Positions 1 to 7,488 of a DNA stretch of 64,000 bases are shown piece by piece; within the stretch, counting starts at the first letter, position 1; each line of letters opens with the position of its first letter. The notes under the pieces are model-generated. The model was given only the letters and a program-made list of their open reading frames with translations, was not told the origin of the DNA and did no database searches. The stretch is from WRAV01 sp050950205 (GTDB lineage: Bacteria; Bacillota; Clostridia; Oscillospirales; Ruminococcaceae). The position numbers were made by a program, and so were the translations under genes. The stretch is taken from the NCBI GenBank assembly GCA_050950205.1, contig JBMNHF010000015.1, positions 75,142 through 139,141 on the forward strand, read 5' to 3'.

Positions 1-10
1 TCAAAATGAC

Positions 11-63
11 GGAGAAAGAAAAAAGTCTGCAAACCGGCCTGTAGGGCCACTTTGCAGACTTTT
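11..63 (-). terminator. intrinsic terminator of tRNA-Ser
   Basis: A 13-bp stem (21-33 pairs with 51-63) encloses a smaller GGCC/GGCC pairing. On the minus strand it is followed by a run of T, directly downstream of the tRNA 3' end. Confidence 0.8.
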
Positions 64-64
64 A

Positions 65-157
65 TGGCGGAGAAGGAGGGATTTGAACCCTCGAGGAGCG
101 TTTAACCCCTACACGATTTCCAGTCGTGCGCCCTCGGCCAGGCTAGGCGACTTCTCC
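65..157 (-). tRNA. tRNA-Ser (anticodon GGA)
   Basis: On the minus strand a 7-bp acceptor stem (GGAGAAG with CTTCTCC), discriminator G and an encoded CCA are visible. The anticodon stem-loop has loop CTGGAAA, giving anticodon GGA. The long variable arm is typical of class II serine tRNAs. A 3' fragment resembling this tRNA recurs at 7349-7371. Confidence 0.95.
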
Positions 158-248
158 ATGGGCCTGACGATTTCTCGTACAGGCACTTGAATATTATATC
201 TGATCGTAGACACAAAGTCAAGAGCGAGTTGCCCAAATAACCAAATCC

Positions 249-509
249 TTAGTCGCTAATATAGGGAAGGAAGGCTAAATGGCGGGCACGCTTAATAGCT
301 ACCATCAACTGACGCTGATGACGAGCGCAGGTGCCAGTAACACGCCGGGGAATAATCTTGGCCCGCTCACTCAGATAGCGGCGAAGCCGGGGCACATCTT
401 TGTAATCGATGTGGTAGACGCGGTCAACACAGAAGGCACATACCTTCTTGCGGCCTCTGCGGCCACCGCGGCGATCGGGTCTTTCGGACCTTTCAGGTCT
501 TTCAGCCAT
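249..509 (-). CDS. rpsR: 30S ribosomal protein S18
   Basis: This 86-residue protein is the small-subunit component S18, which binds next to S6 on 16S rRNA. The basic N-terminus is followed by a CAFC pair (C24, C27) and a later GTCARHQ segment, the cysteine-containing form of S18. The C-terminal core RARHLAFLPY is family-typical. An AAAGGAGGT ribosome binding site lies 8 nt before the ATG. It is the last gene of rpsF-ssb-rpsR, 40 bp after ssb, the usual Bacillota order, and is presumably transcribed from the promoter at 1497-1525. Confidence 0.97.
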   Translation of the reverse strand: MAERPERSERPDRRGGRRGRKKVCAFCVDRVYHIDYKDVPRLRRYLSERAKIIPRRVTGTCARHQRQLMVAIKRARHLAFLPYISD

Positions 510-549
510 AGCTCGAAACCTCCTTTGGCGTAAGGTAAATCCGTATCAT

Positions 550-1020
550 TTAGAAGGGAAGGTCTCCATCGTCCTCAATCTCCGCAAAATCTTCAGCGTT
601 GCCGCTGGAGTAAGCGGGGGAGGGGGCGGCAATACCGCCTCTGGAGGGAACATCAAAGTCGGAAGGTAGAGGGCGAGAAGCTCCTTGATTCGAAGCACTT
701 TTGCTTTCCACAAAGCGAAGATTATCGGCCACTACTTCCACTGCTGTGCGTTTTTGGTCGTTTTTATCGGTGTAGCTCCTAGTTTGAATCGAGCCTTCCA
801 CCAAAATGGGCTTTCCCTTGGAAAAGTAACGGCAGACAAATTCGGCCCGCTCGCGCCAAGCCACAATGTCGATAAAATCCGCTACTTTTTCGGAACCATC
901 CCTAGGGGTGTAAGGGCGATCGACTGCTATGCGAAAACTACAAACCGAAATCCCATTGGGGGTGGTTCGCAATTCTGGATCGGCAACCAGTCTGCCGATG
1001 AGTATTGCTTTGTTAAACAT
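550..1020 (-). CDS. ssb: single-stranded DNA-binding protein
   Basis: A 156-residue SSB that coats single-stranded DNA during replication and repair. The N-terminal OB fold (about residues 1-105, beginning MFNKAILIGRLVADPELR) is followed by a flexible linker rich in Ser, Gly and Pro. The acidic tip DDGDLPF is the peptide that recruits partner proteins. It lies between rpsF (12 bp away) and rpsR, the canonical arrangement. The start is supported by a G-rich AGGGGGG site upstream. Confidence 0.96.
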   Translation of the reverse strand: MFNKAILIGRLVADPELRTTPNGISVCSFRIAVDRPYTPRDGSEKVADFIDIVAWRERAEFVCRYFSKGKPILVEGSIQTRSYTDKNDQKRTAVEVVADNLRFVESKSASNQGASRPLPSDFDVPSRGGIAAPSPAYSSGNAEDFAEIEDDGDLPF

Positions 1021-1032
1021 CTTTTCGCCCCC

Positions 1033-1413
1033 CTATTCCTGCTGGGGAGCAACCTGAGCAGGAGCTTCCTCTGCAGCGGAAACAGCGTCCGTTTTCTGCT
1101 CGGCAGGCTTTTGGACCTCCTGTTCATTGCGAACGACCAGGGAACGCAGAACACCGTCGGTGATCTTGTAAATACGATTCAGTTCCGCGGGAAACTCCGG
1201 AGCGCTCTCAAAGTGAATGAGAACATAGTAGCCTTCCATCTCGTCCTGGATCGGATAGGCCAGACGCCGCTTGCCCCACTCCTCAACCTTTTCCAGAGTG
1301 CCGTTTTCTTGAATGAGAGTGGTAAACTTCTCAATCATTGCCTTGACGGCTTCCTCTCCCAGGTTGGGGTGAAGGACAAGAATGGTTTCGTACCTCATGG
1401 TTTTGTTTGCCAT
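1033..1413 (-). CDS. rpsF: 30S ribosomal protein S6
   Basis: S6 pairs with S18 on the platform of the 30S subunit. The S6 fold begins MRYETILVLHPN about five residues in, and the protein ends in a low-complexity Ala/Glu/Pro/Gln tail of about 30 residues, longer than the minimal family length of about 95. An upstream in-frame ATG would add 13 residues, but AAGGAGGT sits 8 nt before the ATG at 1413, so that start is chosen (126 residues). First gene of the rpsF-ssb-rpsR operon. Confidence 0.95.
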   Translation of the reverse strand: MANKTMRYETILVLHPNLGEEAVKAMIEKFTTLIQENGTLEKVEEWGKRRLAYPIQDEMEGYYVLIHFESAPEFPAELNRIYKITDGVLRSLVVRNEQEVQKPAEQKTDAVSAAEEAPAQVAPQQE

Positions 1414-1496
1414 ACTTGTGCACCTCCTTTTGGACATATGGCTCTTTGTCAAGCAAAGAGCAAGAAGATTTGTCCGCCGATTGGCAGAACGTTACA

Positions 1497-1525
1497 ATTA
1501 TAACAGCCAAGCCGTATAAAGTCAA
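1497..1525 (-). promoter_or_regulatory. promoter of rpsF-ssb-rpsR
   Basis: On the minus strand TTGACT and TATAAT are separated by exactly 17 nt, about 85 nt upstream of the rpsF start. This is a near-perfect housekeeping sigma factor promoter. Confidence 0.85.
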
Positions 1526-1660
1526 GGCGTTGATTCACAGAATATCTTTTCCATCCTCAAAACAGAGTGCATCAGCAGCGTGAAAGATTTTGTCTTAGGA
1601 AGAAGGGAGACTGCTAATTGAGAATTCCATCATTTTTACAACCACCCACGCATTCATACC

Positions 1661-1701
1661 AAAACAAAACTGACACCGCTGGAATAGTGATGTCAGTTTT
1701 G
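1661..1701 (-). terminator. terminator downstream of galU
   Basis: An 11-bp stem (1665-1675 with 1691-1701) is followed on the minus strand by a T-rich stretch, 50 bp after the galU stop. Confidence 0.7.
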
Positions 1702-1750
1702 TTGCTTGCTTCCTTTCCCCTGCACTAGGGGAGCTTGGCTTTGTCAAGAA

Positions 1751-2623
1751 CTAGAGTCCCTTGGTAAATTCTTTGAGATAGGCGACAAAGTCGGGGCCAA
1801 TTTCCGGATGGACGGCGGCCATTTCTACGTTGGCCTGCATATAGCCTAGCTTCGAGCCCATGTCATAACGGGTGCCTTCGTACTCCACTCCAATCATGCC
1901 GTCGGTATGGGTTAAGATCCGCATGGCATCGGTGAGTTGTATTTCTCCTCCTGCCCCCTTTGGCAGATTTTCCAAAATGTCAAATATTTTAGGAGGCAGA
2001 ACGCAGCGTCCCAAAATGGAGTAAAGGCTCAGTTCCTGCCCCGGCGGGGGTTTCTCAATCATATCCAGAATTTTATAGCGGTTGCTCTCCATATGCTCCA
2101 CCCCAAGGGAGGAGTACTTGTGAATGAGCTGAGGGGAAACCGGCTTGATTCCCGCCACACCCAATCCGTATTCCTCATAGGCGGAACAAAGCTGGGCGCA
2201 GGCGGGGTTTTCTCCCACGATGACGTCGTCACCGTACAAAACAGCAAAAGGCTCGTTTCCCACAAAGGTTCGAGCGCACCACACCGCATGGCCCAGTCCG
2301 AGAGGCTGTTGCTGCCGCAGATAATGGATGCTGGCCAAATTGGCAATGTCCAGCATGGCATCGTATTCTCTCTGCTTTCCCGACAGCAGCAACCGCTCCT
2401 CCAGTTCGGGAGCACGGTCAAAGTGATCTTCCACCGTGGTCTTGCCCCGGCTGGTGATAATTAAGATTTCCTCGATGCCGGAGCGGACTGCTTCCTCCAC
2501 AATATGCTGTATGGCAGGCTTGTCTACAATGGGCAACATTTCCTTGGGCATGGATTTGGAAGCGGGAAGCACTCGTGTGCCAAGACCGGCAGCGGGAATC
2601 ACCGCTTTTCTGATTTTTTTCAT
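1751..2623 (-). CDS. galU: UTP-glucose-1-phosphate uridylyltransferase
   Basis: Makes UDP-glucose from UTP and glucose-1-phosphate, feeding glycolipid, teichoic acid and polysaccharide synthesis in the cytoplasm. The nucleotidyltransferase signature AGLGTRVLPASKSMPKEML lies near the N-terminus, followed by the sugar-nucleotide-binding core with LYGDDVIV and EKPPPGQ. The 290-residue length fits the family (GtaB/GalU). The open frame extends 16 codons upstream, but the ATG at 2623 has a GGAGGA site and gives the usual MKKIRKAVIPAAG start. It lies 60 bp downstream of the zinc-ribbon gene on the same strand. Whether the genome uses galU or gtaB as the name is not decided by the sequence. Confidence 0.95.
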   Translation of the reverse strand: MKKIRKAVIPAAGLGTRVLPASKSMPKEMLPIVDKPAIQHIVEEAVRSGIEEILIITSRGKTTVEDHFDRAPELEERLLLSGKQREYDAMLDIANLASIHYLRQQQPLGLGHAVWCARTFVGNEPFAVLYGDDVIVGENPACAQLCSAYEEYGLGVAGIKPVSPQLIHKYSSLGVEHMESNRYKILDMIEKPPPGQELSLYSILGRCVLPPKIFDILENLPKGAGGEIQLTDAMRILTHTDGMIGVEYEGTRYDMGSKLGYMQANVEMAAVHPEIGPDFVAYLKEFTKGL

Positions 2624-2683
2624 GTATCCATTCCTCCGGTATTGTGATGCAAAACCATAAAGAGTGGCCACTACTTGTCCTCT

Positions 2684-3640
2684 TCAAGGACCGACTATAA
2701 CAGCATCAGAGCAAAGACAATAACCATTAACAAGAAGATGGCGCCCATCAGCAAAATCGCGCCCTTTTGATTGACACCCGCCAGCCGTTTTTAAGGCTTG
2801 CTGGTAGTTGCCGGCGGACTGATTTCGCAGAGCCTGCATTTTATCAATGACATGGTTGTAGTAAAGGTGGTTGGCCAGCAAAAAGAAAGCGATGCGCAAC
2901 ACGGTGTTGATGGTACCTATTACATTGAAGATATTCAGATACAGCCCCACCTGAGCGCCATAGACCTGTTTGGCGGAACCGTACACCAGCGCCAGCATGG
3001 TTTCGATTCCCACCTCACGGGCTACCAGAAACAGGGGAATGATGCCCATCAAATACACAGCCAGCAACACGGTTCCCACAGCGTACATTTTGCGGTAGAA
3101 GCAGTAGTAGAAGGAGAACAGGAAGGCGGAAAGGTTGGGGAGAATATGACGTCCCGCCTTGTCAAAGGCAAAAAACCGAGGCAGGTAGTAGGCCGCATTG
3201 GGACCAATGTACTGGGCCATATCCCGAACCGGAATTTCGGCAATGGTTTCATCGCCCCGAACGCCCCCAAAGGGATTGGCCTGCATCATTCGGTAAAAGT
3301 CGTTGATGTCCGGTCCCTTTTGGCTGGTATTTAAGCCTGCACCGCAGACCTGACAAAAGATGGCATCCTCCGGGTTGGCGGAGCTGCACCGGGGACATTG
3401 CCGCACCTTTTGCTCCTGGGAGTCAGAGGTTTGCTTATCCTCATGAGGGGGATGCTTTTCCGCTGCGGGAGGACGCCATTCCTTGCCGCTTAAATGATCG
3501 GCAGCAAAAGCACACTCCCCCAGCTTTGTGTAGCATTCTCTGTGATGGGGCGCACCGCAGTCGGGGCAGACGACAACATCGTCGGAAGAACGAAACTTAT
3601 TGTGGCAAACAGGGCAAGGAACCCCTACATAATTGAACAT
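2684..3640 (-). CDS. zinc-ribbon membrane protein, apparent 3' frameshift
   Basis: The N-terminus has a RING/zinc-ribbon-like domain (CPVCHNKF, CPDCGAPHHRECY) and a second double-CxxC ribbon at about residues 80-105 (CPRCSSANPEDAIFCQVCG). It is followed by a cytosolic linker and at least three hydrophobic segments (about 165-260). The last ~30 residues as read are polar and Cys-containing. Removing one A from the A5 run (T2788-2792 on the plus strand) converts them into a KRLAGVNQKG stretch followed by a hydrophobic helix ending at a stop at 2695-2697. I read this as a recent single-base insertion or a sequencing error. The family resembles clostridial RING-finger/DUF2628-like membrane proteins of unknown role. 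Confidence 0.8.
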   Translation of the reverse strand: MFNYVGVPCPVCHNKFRSSDDVVVCPDCGAPHHRECYTKLGECAFAADHLSGKEWRPPAAEKHPPHEDKQTSDSQEQKVRQCPRCSSANPEDAIFCQVCGAGLNTSQKGPDINDFYRMMQANPFGGVRGDETIAEIPVRDMAQYIGPNAAYYLPRFFAFDKAGRHILPNLSAFLFSFYYCFYRKMYAVGTVLLAVYLMGIIPLFLVAREVGIETMLALVYGSAKQVYGAQVGLYLNIFNVIGTINTVLRIAFFLLANHLYYNHVIDKMQALRNQSAGNYQQALKTAGGCQSKGRDFADGRHLLVNGYCLCSDAVIVGP

Positions 3641-3828
3641 AAGACACCGCCTGTTTTATTGTGTCAGTTACAGCTTTTACGCACAATATTATACTAGAAA
3701 AAACTGGAGCATAAGGGGAAGGAGTGTGCATAAATTGTAAATAATTTATGTCATTTCAGAGAGCCGTGGCATATCCCGCCAAGAGGAATGACTTTCTTCT
3801 CCGGAACGTTCCCAATCATAAGCAAAAG

Positions 3829-3857
3829 ACCGGAAGCCCAACAGGGGGAACCGGTCC
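3829..3857 (-). terminator. possible terminator after the Cys-rich gene
   Basis: On the minus strand GACCGG and CCGGTC pair around a loop that can form a further CCC/GGG pairing, followed by TTTTG. It lies 20 bp after the stop of the small gene at 3877. The short T run makes this only moderately convincing. Confidence 0.4.
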
Positions 3858-3876
3858 AACAAGTTGACCACCAACA

Positions 3877-4035
3877 TCAGGAGGCGGACTGTTTTTTTGC
3901 TTTTCGTTTAGCTTGCTCACAGCGGGTTAGGCTGCCCCTGCCGTGGTGATAAGCCTGACAGGCTTTGCAATCGCCGTTGCGGGGACAACTTTTGGTAGGA
4001 CAGGCACAATTTTGGTTAAGCTGCGACATGGTCAT
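3877..4035 (-). CDS. small Cys-rich protein (52 residues)
   Basis: A short minus-strand frame encodes a 52-residue protein with six cysteines spaced as C-x-C-x4-C-x5-C-x2-C and a later C, plus a YHHG motif and a Lys/Arg-rich tail. The pattern suggests a metal-binding mini-protein similar to small clostridial cysteine-rich DUF families, but I cannot name the family with certainty. A GGAGGGG site lies 6 nt before the ATG at 4035 (12 nt before an in-frame ATG at 4029). It starts 22 bp downstream of the prfB stop and is probably co-transcribed with it. No signal peptide is visible. Confidence 0.6.
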   Translation of the reverse strand: MTMSQLNQNCACPTKSCPRNGDCKACQAYHHGRGSLTRCEQAKRKAKKQSAS

Positions 4036-4056
4036 AAGGCACCCCTCCGAAACGCA

Positions 4057-5169
4057 TTATTGCCCCTTGGAACTTTGGGAGCTGAGGAAAGCGTTGATAA
4101 AGCCGTCCAACTCTCCATCCATCACTGCGCCGATGTTGCCCACTTCAAAGCCGGTGCGGTGATCCTTTACCAAGGTGTAGGGCATAAAGACATAGGAGCG
4201 AATCTGGCTGCCCCAGCCAATTTCCTTTTGCTCTCCCTTGATATCCTCAATTTTTTCCAGATGCTCCCGCTGCTTGATTTCTGCCAGCTTTGCCTTGAGC
4301 ATCTTCATGCAGACTTCCCGGTTTTGGTGCTGGCTTCGTTCGTTTTGGCAAGACACCACAATGCCGGTGGGTAGGTGGGTGAGCCGCACCGCCGAGGAGG
4401 TTTTATTCACATGCTGTCCCCCTGCGCCGCTGGCGCGGAACACATCCATTTTAATATCGCTTTCGGCAATCTGCACGCTGGTATCTTCGTCAATGTCCGG
4501 CATAACCTCCACCGAAGCAAAGGAGGTGTGGCGCCGTCCCGATGAATCGAAGGGGGAGACTCGAACCAGCCGGTGAACCCCTGCCTCCGAGCGCAGGTAA
4601 CCGTAGACGTTTTCTCCGTCAATTTCAATGGAAGCGCTTTTGATGCCGGCCTCTTCTCCGTCCAGATAGTCCAGCACCCTGACCTTGTAGCCATGGCGCT
4701 CGGCCCAGCGACAATACATCCGGTACAGCATCTGCACCCAGTCCTGGGCCTCGGTACCGCCTGCTCCCGCGTGGAAGGTGAGGATAGCGCTTTTATGGTC
4801 GTATTCTCCGGTCAGCAAAGTGGCAAGACGCAGAGCTTCCAGCCGTCTTTCCACTTCCTCAGTGGCCGAGGTGATTTCCCCCAGCACCGATTCGTCGTTC
4901 ATTTCCTCCGCCATGGCAATCAGCTCCAGAGCATCCTCCCAGAGCTGTTGGAGTTTCTCATAAGAGTCCAGCTTGCTGCTGAGCCGCTTTTGCTTTTGCA
5001 GCACCTTTTGACTGGCAGCGGGGTCCGACCAGAAGTTGGGGTCGGCGGTTTGCTCCTCCAGCTCTGCCAGCTGTGCCCGTATGGATTCCAGACCTAAGGC
5101 GCCGGCAAGGCTTTGCAGCCGGGGGCCGCATTCTTTCAGCCGCAGGCGCAGATCATCGTATATTAGCAT
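4057..5169 (-). CDS. prfB: peptide chain release factor 2
   Basis: RF2 recognises UAA and UGA stop codons and triggers peptide release. Visible features are the N-terminal helical domain, the SPF tripeptide in RVSPFDSSGRRHTSF that reads the stop codon, and the universally conserved GAGGQHVNKTSSAVR loop with the catalytic GGQ. At 370 residues it is full length in a single frame. The internal UGA frameshift found in most bacterial prfB genes near codon 25 is absent; the equivalent segment reads LAGALGLESIR without a stop. A GGAGGG site precedes the ATG. A promoter lies at 5200-5228. Confidence 0.97.
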   Translation of the reverse strand: MLIYDDLRLRLKECGPRLQSLAGALGLESIRAQLAELEEQTADPNFWSDPAASQKVLQKQKRLSSKLDSYEKLQQLWEDALELIAMAEEMNDESVLGEITSATEEVERRLEALRLATLLTGEYDHKSAILTFHAGAGGTEAQDWVQMLYRMYCRWAERHGYKVRVLDYLDGEEAGIKSASIEIDGENVYGYLRSEAGVHRLVRVSPFDSSGRRHTSFASVEVMPDIDEDTSVQIAESDIKMDVFRASGAGGQHVNKTSSAVRLTHLPTGIVVSCQNERSQHQNREVCMKMLKAKLAEIKQREHLEKIEDIKGEQKEIGWGSQIRSYVFMPYTLVKDHRTGFEVGNIGAVMDGELDGFINAFLSSQSSKGQ

Positions 5170-5199
5170 AAAGCCCTCCAGAGAATGAGTCTATCCAAT

Positions 5200-5228
5200 A
5201 TTATAGTGGAAGGCGGGGAAATTGTAAA
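5200..5228 (-). promoter_or_regulatory. promoter of prfB
   Basis: Minus-strand TTTACA and TATAAT are separated by 17 nt, about 30 nt upstream of the prfB start. Confidence 0.7.
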
Positions 5229-5269
5229 GCAGGCAAGCCCGGGAAACCAAGAAAACAGAGGAAGAACCA

Positions 5270-5497
5270 ATGGAGGTATTTTTTATTCTCCCATCCCCCC
5301 GCATGTCGCATAAAACCATTTTTTTCGATTATTCTAACGGTGAGGTGATAATTTTGGATCCCAAAAATAAAAAATTAGCGAAAGACGGAGATATTGACCG
5401 GCCTATTCCAGAAGACATCTACCCGGTTATCGATACAGATTTGGCAAGAGATAATATCGAAAACGACATTCCTGCTGCCGATTTGCAGGATTTGTAA
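5270..5497 (+). CDS. hypothetical acidic small protein
   Basis: A 75-residue frame of unknown function with a hydrophobic/aromatic N-terminal half and an acidic C-terminus rich in Asp, Ile and Pro (IPEDIYPVIDTDL). A GAGGA site lies 8 nt before the ATG. A later in-frame ATG at 5303 would give a 64-residue product. It is followed 46 bp later by a strong terminator, supporting a monocistronic gene. No family recognised and no signal peptide evident. Confidence 0.5.
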   Translation: MEVFFILPSPRMSHKTIFFDYSNGEVIILDPKNKKLAKDGDIDRPIPEDIYPVIDTDLARDNIENDIPAADLQDL

Positions 5498-5542
5498 TTT
5501 GCAGATTCCGCAACAGCTTTCATTCTTCTATACAATTCAGGG

Positions 5543-5572
5543 AAAAGCGCCCAATGATAAAGGGGCGCTTTT
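5543..5572 (+). terminator. intrinsic terminator
   Basis: A 10-bp stem (AAAAGCGCCC with GGGCGCTTTT) ends in T4. A nearly identical hairpin, including part of the loop, recurs at 6559-6591. Confidence 0.8.
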
Positions 5573-5884
5573 GCTATGTTTCTACAAATCCTGAATAGCA
5601 CCGTCAGCAAAAGAATGGGGATATTCCATTCATGTATAAAATATATCGATTCAATTCGGCATAATGCACAGAAAATACTGCACAAAGAGATGTCTCACAC
5701 CCGAGACACCTATGTATTGTTTGTTATTTTTGTTGTTCCTTCGTTAACATTACAACGTTGCGTTTTAAGTACTTAATATACAAATAGTATTGATCACTAT
5801 GTCAATAGATGGATTCGATTTCTTGGTCTATAATAATGACATTGGCTGATCAACACATCAATCAGAATAAAGGAGATGCGAACT
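5573..5884. other. intergenic region
   Basis: About 310 bp, AT-rich. A small GTCTC/GAGAC hairpin lies near 5690-5710, followed by a T-rich stretch, and a TATAAT-like box lies near 5828. No convincing gene is seen; a 66-codon frame here lacks a ribosome binding site. Confidence 0.4.
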
Positions 5885-6232
5885 ATGAGCTACGTAAGCA
5901 GAAGAACGGAACATGTACTGGCGGTAGTGGAGGAAATTAAACGCAGAGTATATCAGGAGATTGATCAAACTCCGGAAGAGATGTGCTCCGAACATAAATT
6001 CCAGGACATTGTGACACAGTCTTTTAGTAAGGTCGCTAAAAAACACAGGGTGGGAGAAACAACGGTCAGAGATGCTTGTACGAGGAGCAGCGACATCGAT
6101 TGTGTGGAAGATTTTCTCCCTATGGTGCGGGATGCCATTACAGGTGGCTTTTTGCTTGAGGAGCAATTAATCGCAACGGCCAAGAACAACGAGTCGGGTG
6201 CCGAAATCTCTGCTGCCTTTGCAAAAATTTAA
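5885..6232 (+). CDS. hypothetical protein, possible helix-turn-helix
   Basis: A 115-residue soluble protein, predominantly helical. The segment SKVAKKHRVGETTVRDACTR (about residues 46-65) could be a helix-turn-helix, but no named family is recognised. The start at 5885 is chosen because AAAGGAG lies 9 nt upstream; the in-frame ATG at 5876 sits directly on that site. A terminator follows 15 bp after the stop, so it is a single-gene unit between small hypothetical genes. Confidence 0.65.
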   Translation: MSYVSRRTEHVLAVVEEIKRRVYQEIDQTPEEMCSEHKFQDIVTQSFSKVAKKHRVGETTVRDACTRSSDIDCVEDFLPMVRDAITGGFLLEEQLIATAKNNESGAEISAAFAKI

Positions 6233-6247
6233 CCATTCAATGATGCT

Positions 6248-6274
6248 GGGGTTGTTTGATACAACCCCTTTTTT
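6248..6274 (+). terminator. intrinsic terminator
   Basis: GGGGTTGT pairs with ACAACCCC and is followed by six T residues, just after the gene ending at 6232. Confidence 0.85.
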
Positions 6275-6348
6275 CTTTAGGTATGAGTCAAAACGCCTGC
6301 TTCACCTTCTGCATATACTGGAGTACCCTGGAAGAAAGGAAGCGGAAT

Positions 6349-6543
6349 ATGTTTTTGGGCTATTATCGTAAAAATCCTTACCGCTGCTTAAGGCTCGGCC
6401 CCATCGGAGGATATCAGGGCATACTTGCCCCTGATTGGATGTACGTCAGGGCGGTGCAGGCAGCAGTCAACTGTGAGCCGTTCAACTGCAACTGTCCGTG
6501 CGATAGATGTTTAAATCGCCCCAGAAGGCGACAATGGAGATAA
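6349..6543 (+). CDS. hypothetical Cys-rich small protein
   Basis: A 64-residue protein with a Tyr/Arg/Gly-rich N-terminal part (MFLGYYRKNPYRCLRLGPIG) and a cysteine cluster NCNCPCDRC before a basic tail. Small Cys/Tyr-rich proteins of this type occur in spore coats, but nothing here proves that. The open frame extends upstream, but GAAAGGAAG precedes the ATG at 6349. A terminator follows at 6559. Confidence 0.5.
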   Translation: MFLGYYRKNPYRCLRLGPIGGYQGILAPDWMYVRAVQAAVNCEPFNCNCPCDRCLNRPRRRQWR

Positions 6544-6558
6544 GCAACAGCATAGAGC

Positions 6559-6594
6559 AAAAGCGCCCAATCATAACGGAGGGGCGCTTTTTCG
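6559..6594 (+). terminator. intrinsic terminator
   Basis: AAAAGCGCCC (6559-6568) pairs with GGGCGCTTTT (6582-6591) and runs into further T residues. It shares stem and part of the loop with the terminator at 5543. Confidence 0.8.
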
Positions 6595-6910
6595 CTCCAG
6601 TGGCTGGACTTTATAACCCGCACACCTGTGTTGGTGCTTTTGGAATTCCTCCCGCATACAGGAAAGCAGCAGCTTGTCCGGCCGAAGCATTGGGGTCCTC
6701 ATACGGGGTGCTCTTTTTCTCGTCCTATCCTGAAGAAAGTATCACTTTTCAATTAATTTTCCATTCATTCTTACTCGTTTTTGTGGCAAACAATGATTTT
6801 TGAAAATACAATCTTATTCGACCTTTTTCGCCAAGTAATTTATTCATAATAGGGTTGTTAGGAGCGAGAATTGATCCAAACAGGTTTTATGAAAAGAAAG
6901 GATGCTAAAA

Positions 6911-7132
6911 TTGGTCAAGATAATTGTAGGGAAAGAAACATTAGAGAAGAAACTATCTCAGGCAAAAGACGGAAGCTTCATTGAATTGGCGATTGTTCCT
7001 GCACAAAATGACTGCGGAAACCACGCGCCGGCGTTTCTGCATTTTACAGTCATACATAGTAACGGTGCCTGTGAAGATTTGGAGAGCATCGACGAATGCA
7101 TCGCAGAGTTTTGCGTAAAAGAAACAGCGTAA
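6911..7132 (+). CDS. hypothetical protein
   Basis: A frame of about 73 residues with a mixed alpha/beta look (KIIVGKETLEKKLSQAKDG, then IELAIVPAQND) and three cysteines; no family is recognised. The ATG at 6902 overlaps the AAAGGA site, so the TTG at 6911, 7 nt after it, is the more likely start. The 357 bp before it (6544-6901) hold a terminator and otherwise AT-rich sequence with nothing recognised. It is the last intact gene before the tRNA-fragment scar. Confidence 0.5.
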   Translation: MVKIIVGKETLEKKLSQAKDGSFIELAIVPAQNDCGNHAPAFLHFTVIHSNGACEDLESIDECIAEFCVKETA

Positions 7133-7236
7133 TATGGGATTTTTGCCTAGAGCAGACTTAAGCCTCTCGCGGCAATTGCCAGGTTGTCAGTCGCTGCTTG
7201 GGGGCAGAACCAATACCTGCTCGGCGTCTTAAAATC

Positions 7237-7272
7237 GTTGGGAATAGCGTTGGGAATAGTGTTGGGAATAGA
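7237..7272 (+). repeat. three tandem 12-bp repeats
   Basis: GTTGGGAATAG followed by C, T or A occurs three times in a row. Translated, the block reads VGNSVGNSVGN, which resembles the repeat-containing C-termini of some tyrosine integrases next to their tRNA attachment sites. No intact integrase is present. Confidence 0.7.
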
Positions 7273-7312
7273 AAAAACCGTAACTCATTTTGCAAGTTTA
7301 TAACGCAAAAAG

Positions 7313-7349
7313 AAAAACCGCTTAAACGCATGATGTTTAAGCGGTTTTT
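7313..7349 (-). terminator. tRNA-type terminator next to a tRNA fragment
   Basis: A perfect 15-bp stem (7313-7327 with 7335-7349) has A and T tracts on both sides and could act in either direction. It abuts the tRNA 3' fragment exactly as the terminator at 11-63 abuts intact tRNA-Ser. Confidence 0.8.
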
Positions 7350-7371
7350 GGCGGAGAAGGAGGGACTCGAA
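7349..7371 (-). pseudogene. 3' fragment of a tRNA gene (att-like scar)
   Basis: On the minus strand this reads a T-arm 3' half, acceptor strand CTTCTCC, discriminator G and CCA. It matches the 3' end of the tRNA-Ser at 65-157 over 17 contiguous bases, differs at two of the next three, and matches again at the last three. The rest of the tRNA is missing. Such fragments mark the edge of elements integrated into tRNA genes. Confidence 0.65.
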
Positions 7372-7488
7372 TTATAGTGCTCCCAAAAAACGTGATATAA
7401 TCGTTATCTTTTGGATTCAAATATATCGCATAATAATCAGACATCTTTACGTTTCTGAATAATAAAGATATGTTGAAACAAGATGCGT

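Noticed and set aside
5576..5776. 66-codon plus-strand frame
   Set aside because: Begins inside a terminator region, has no ribosome binding site and no family resemblance.
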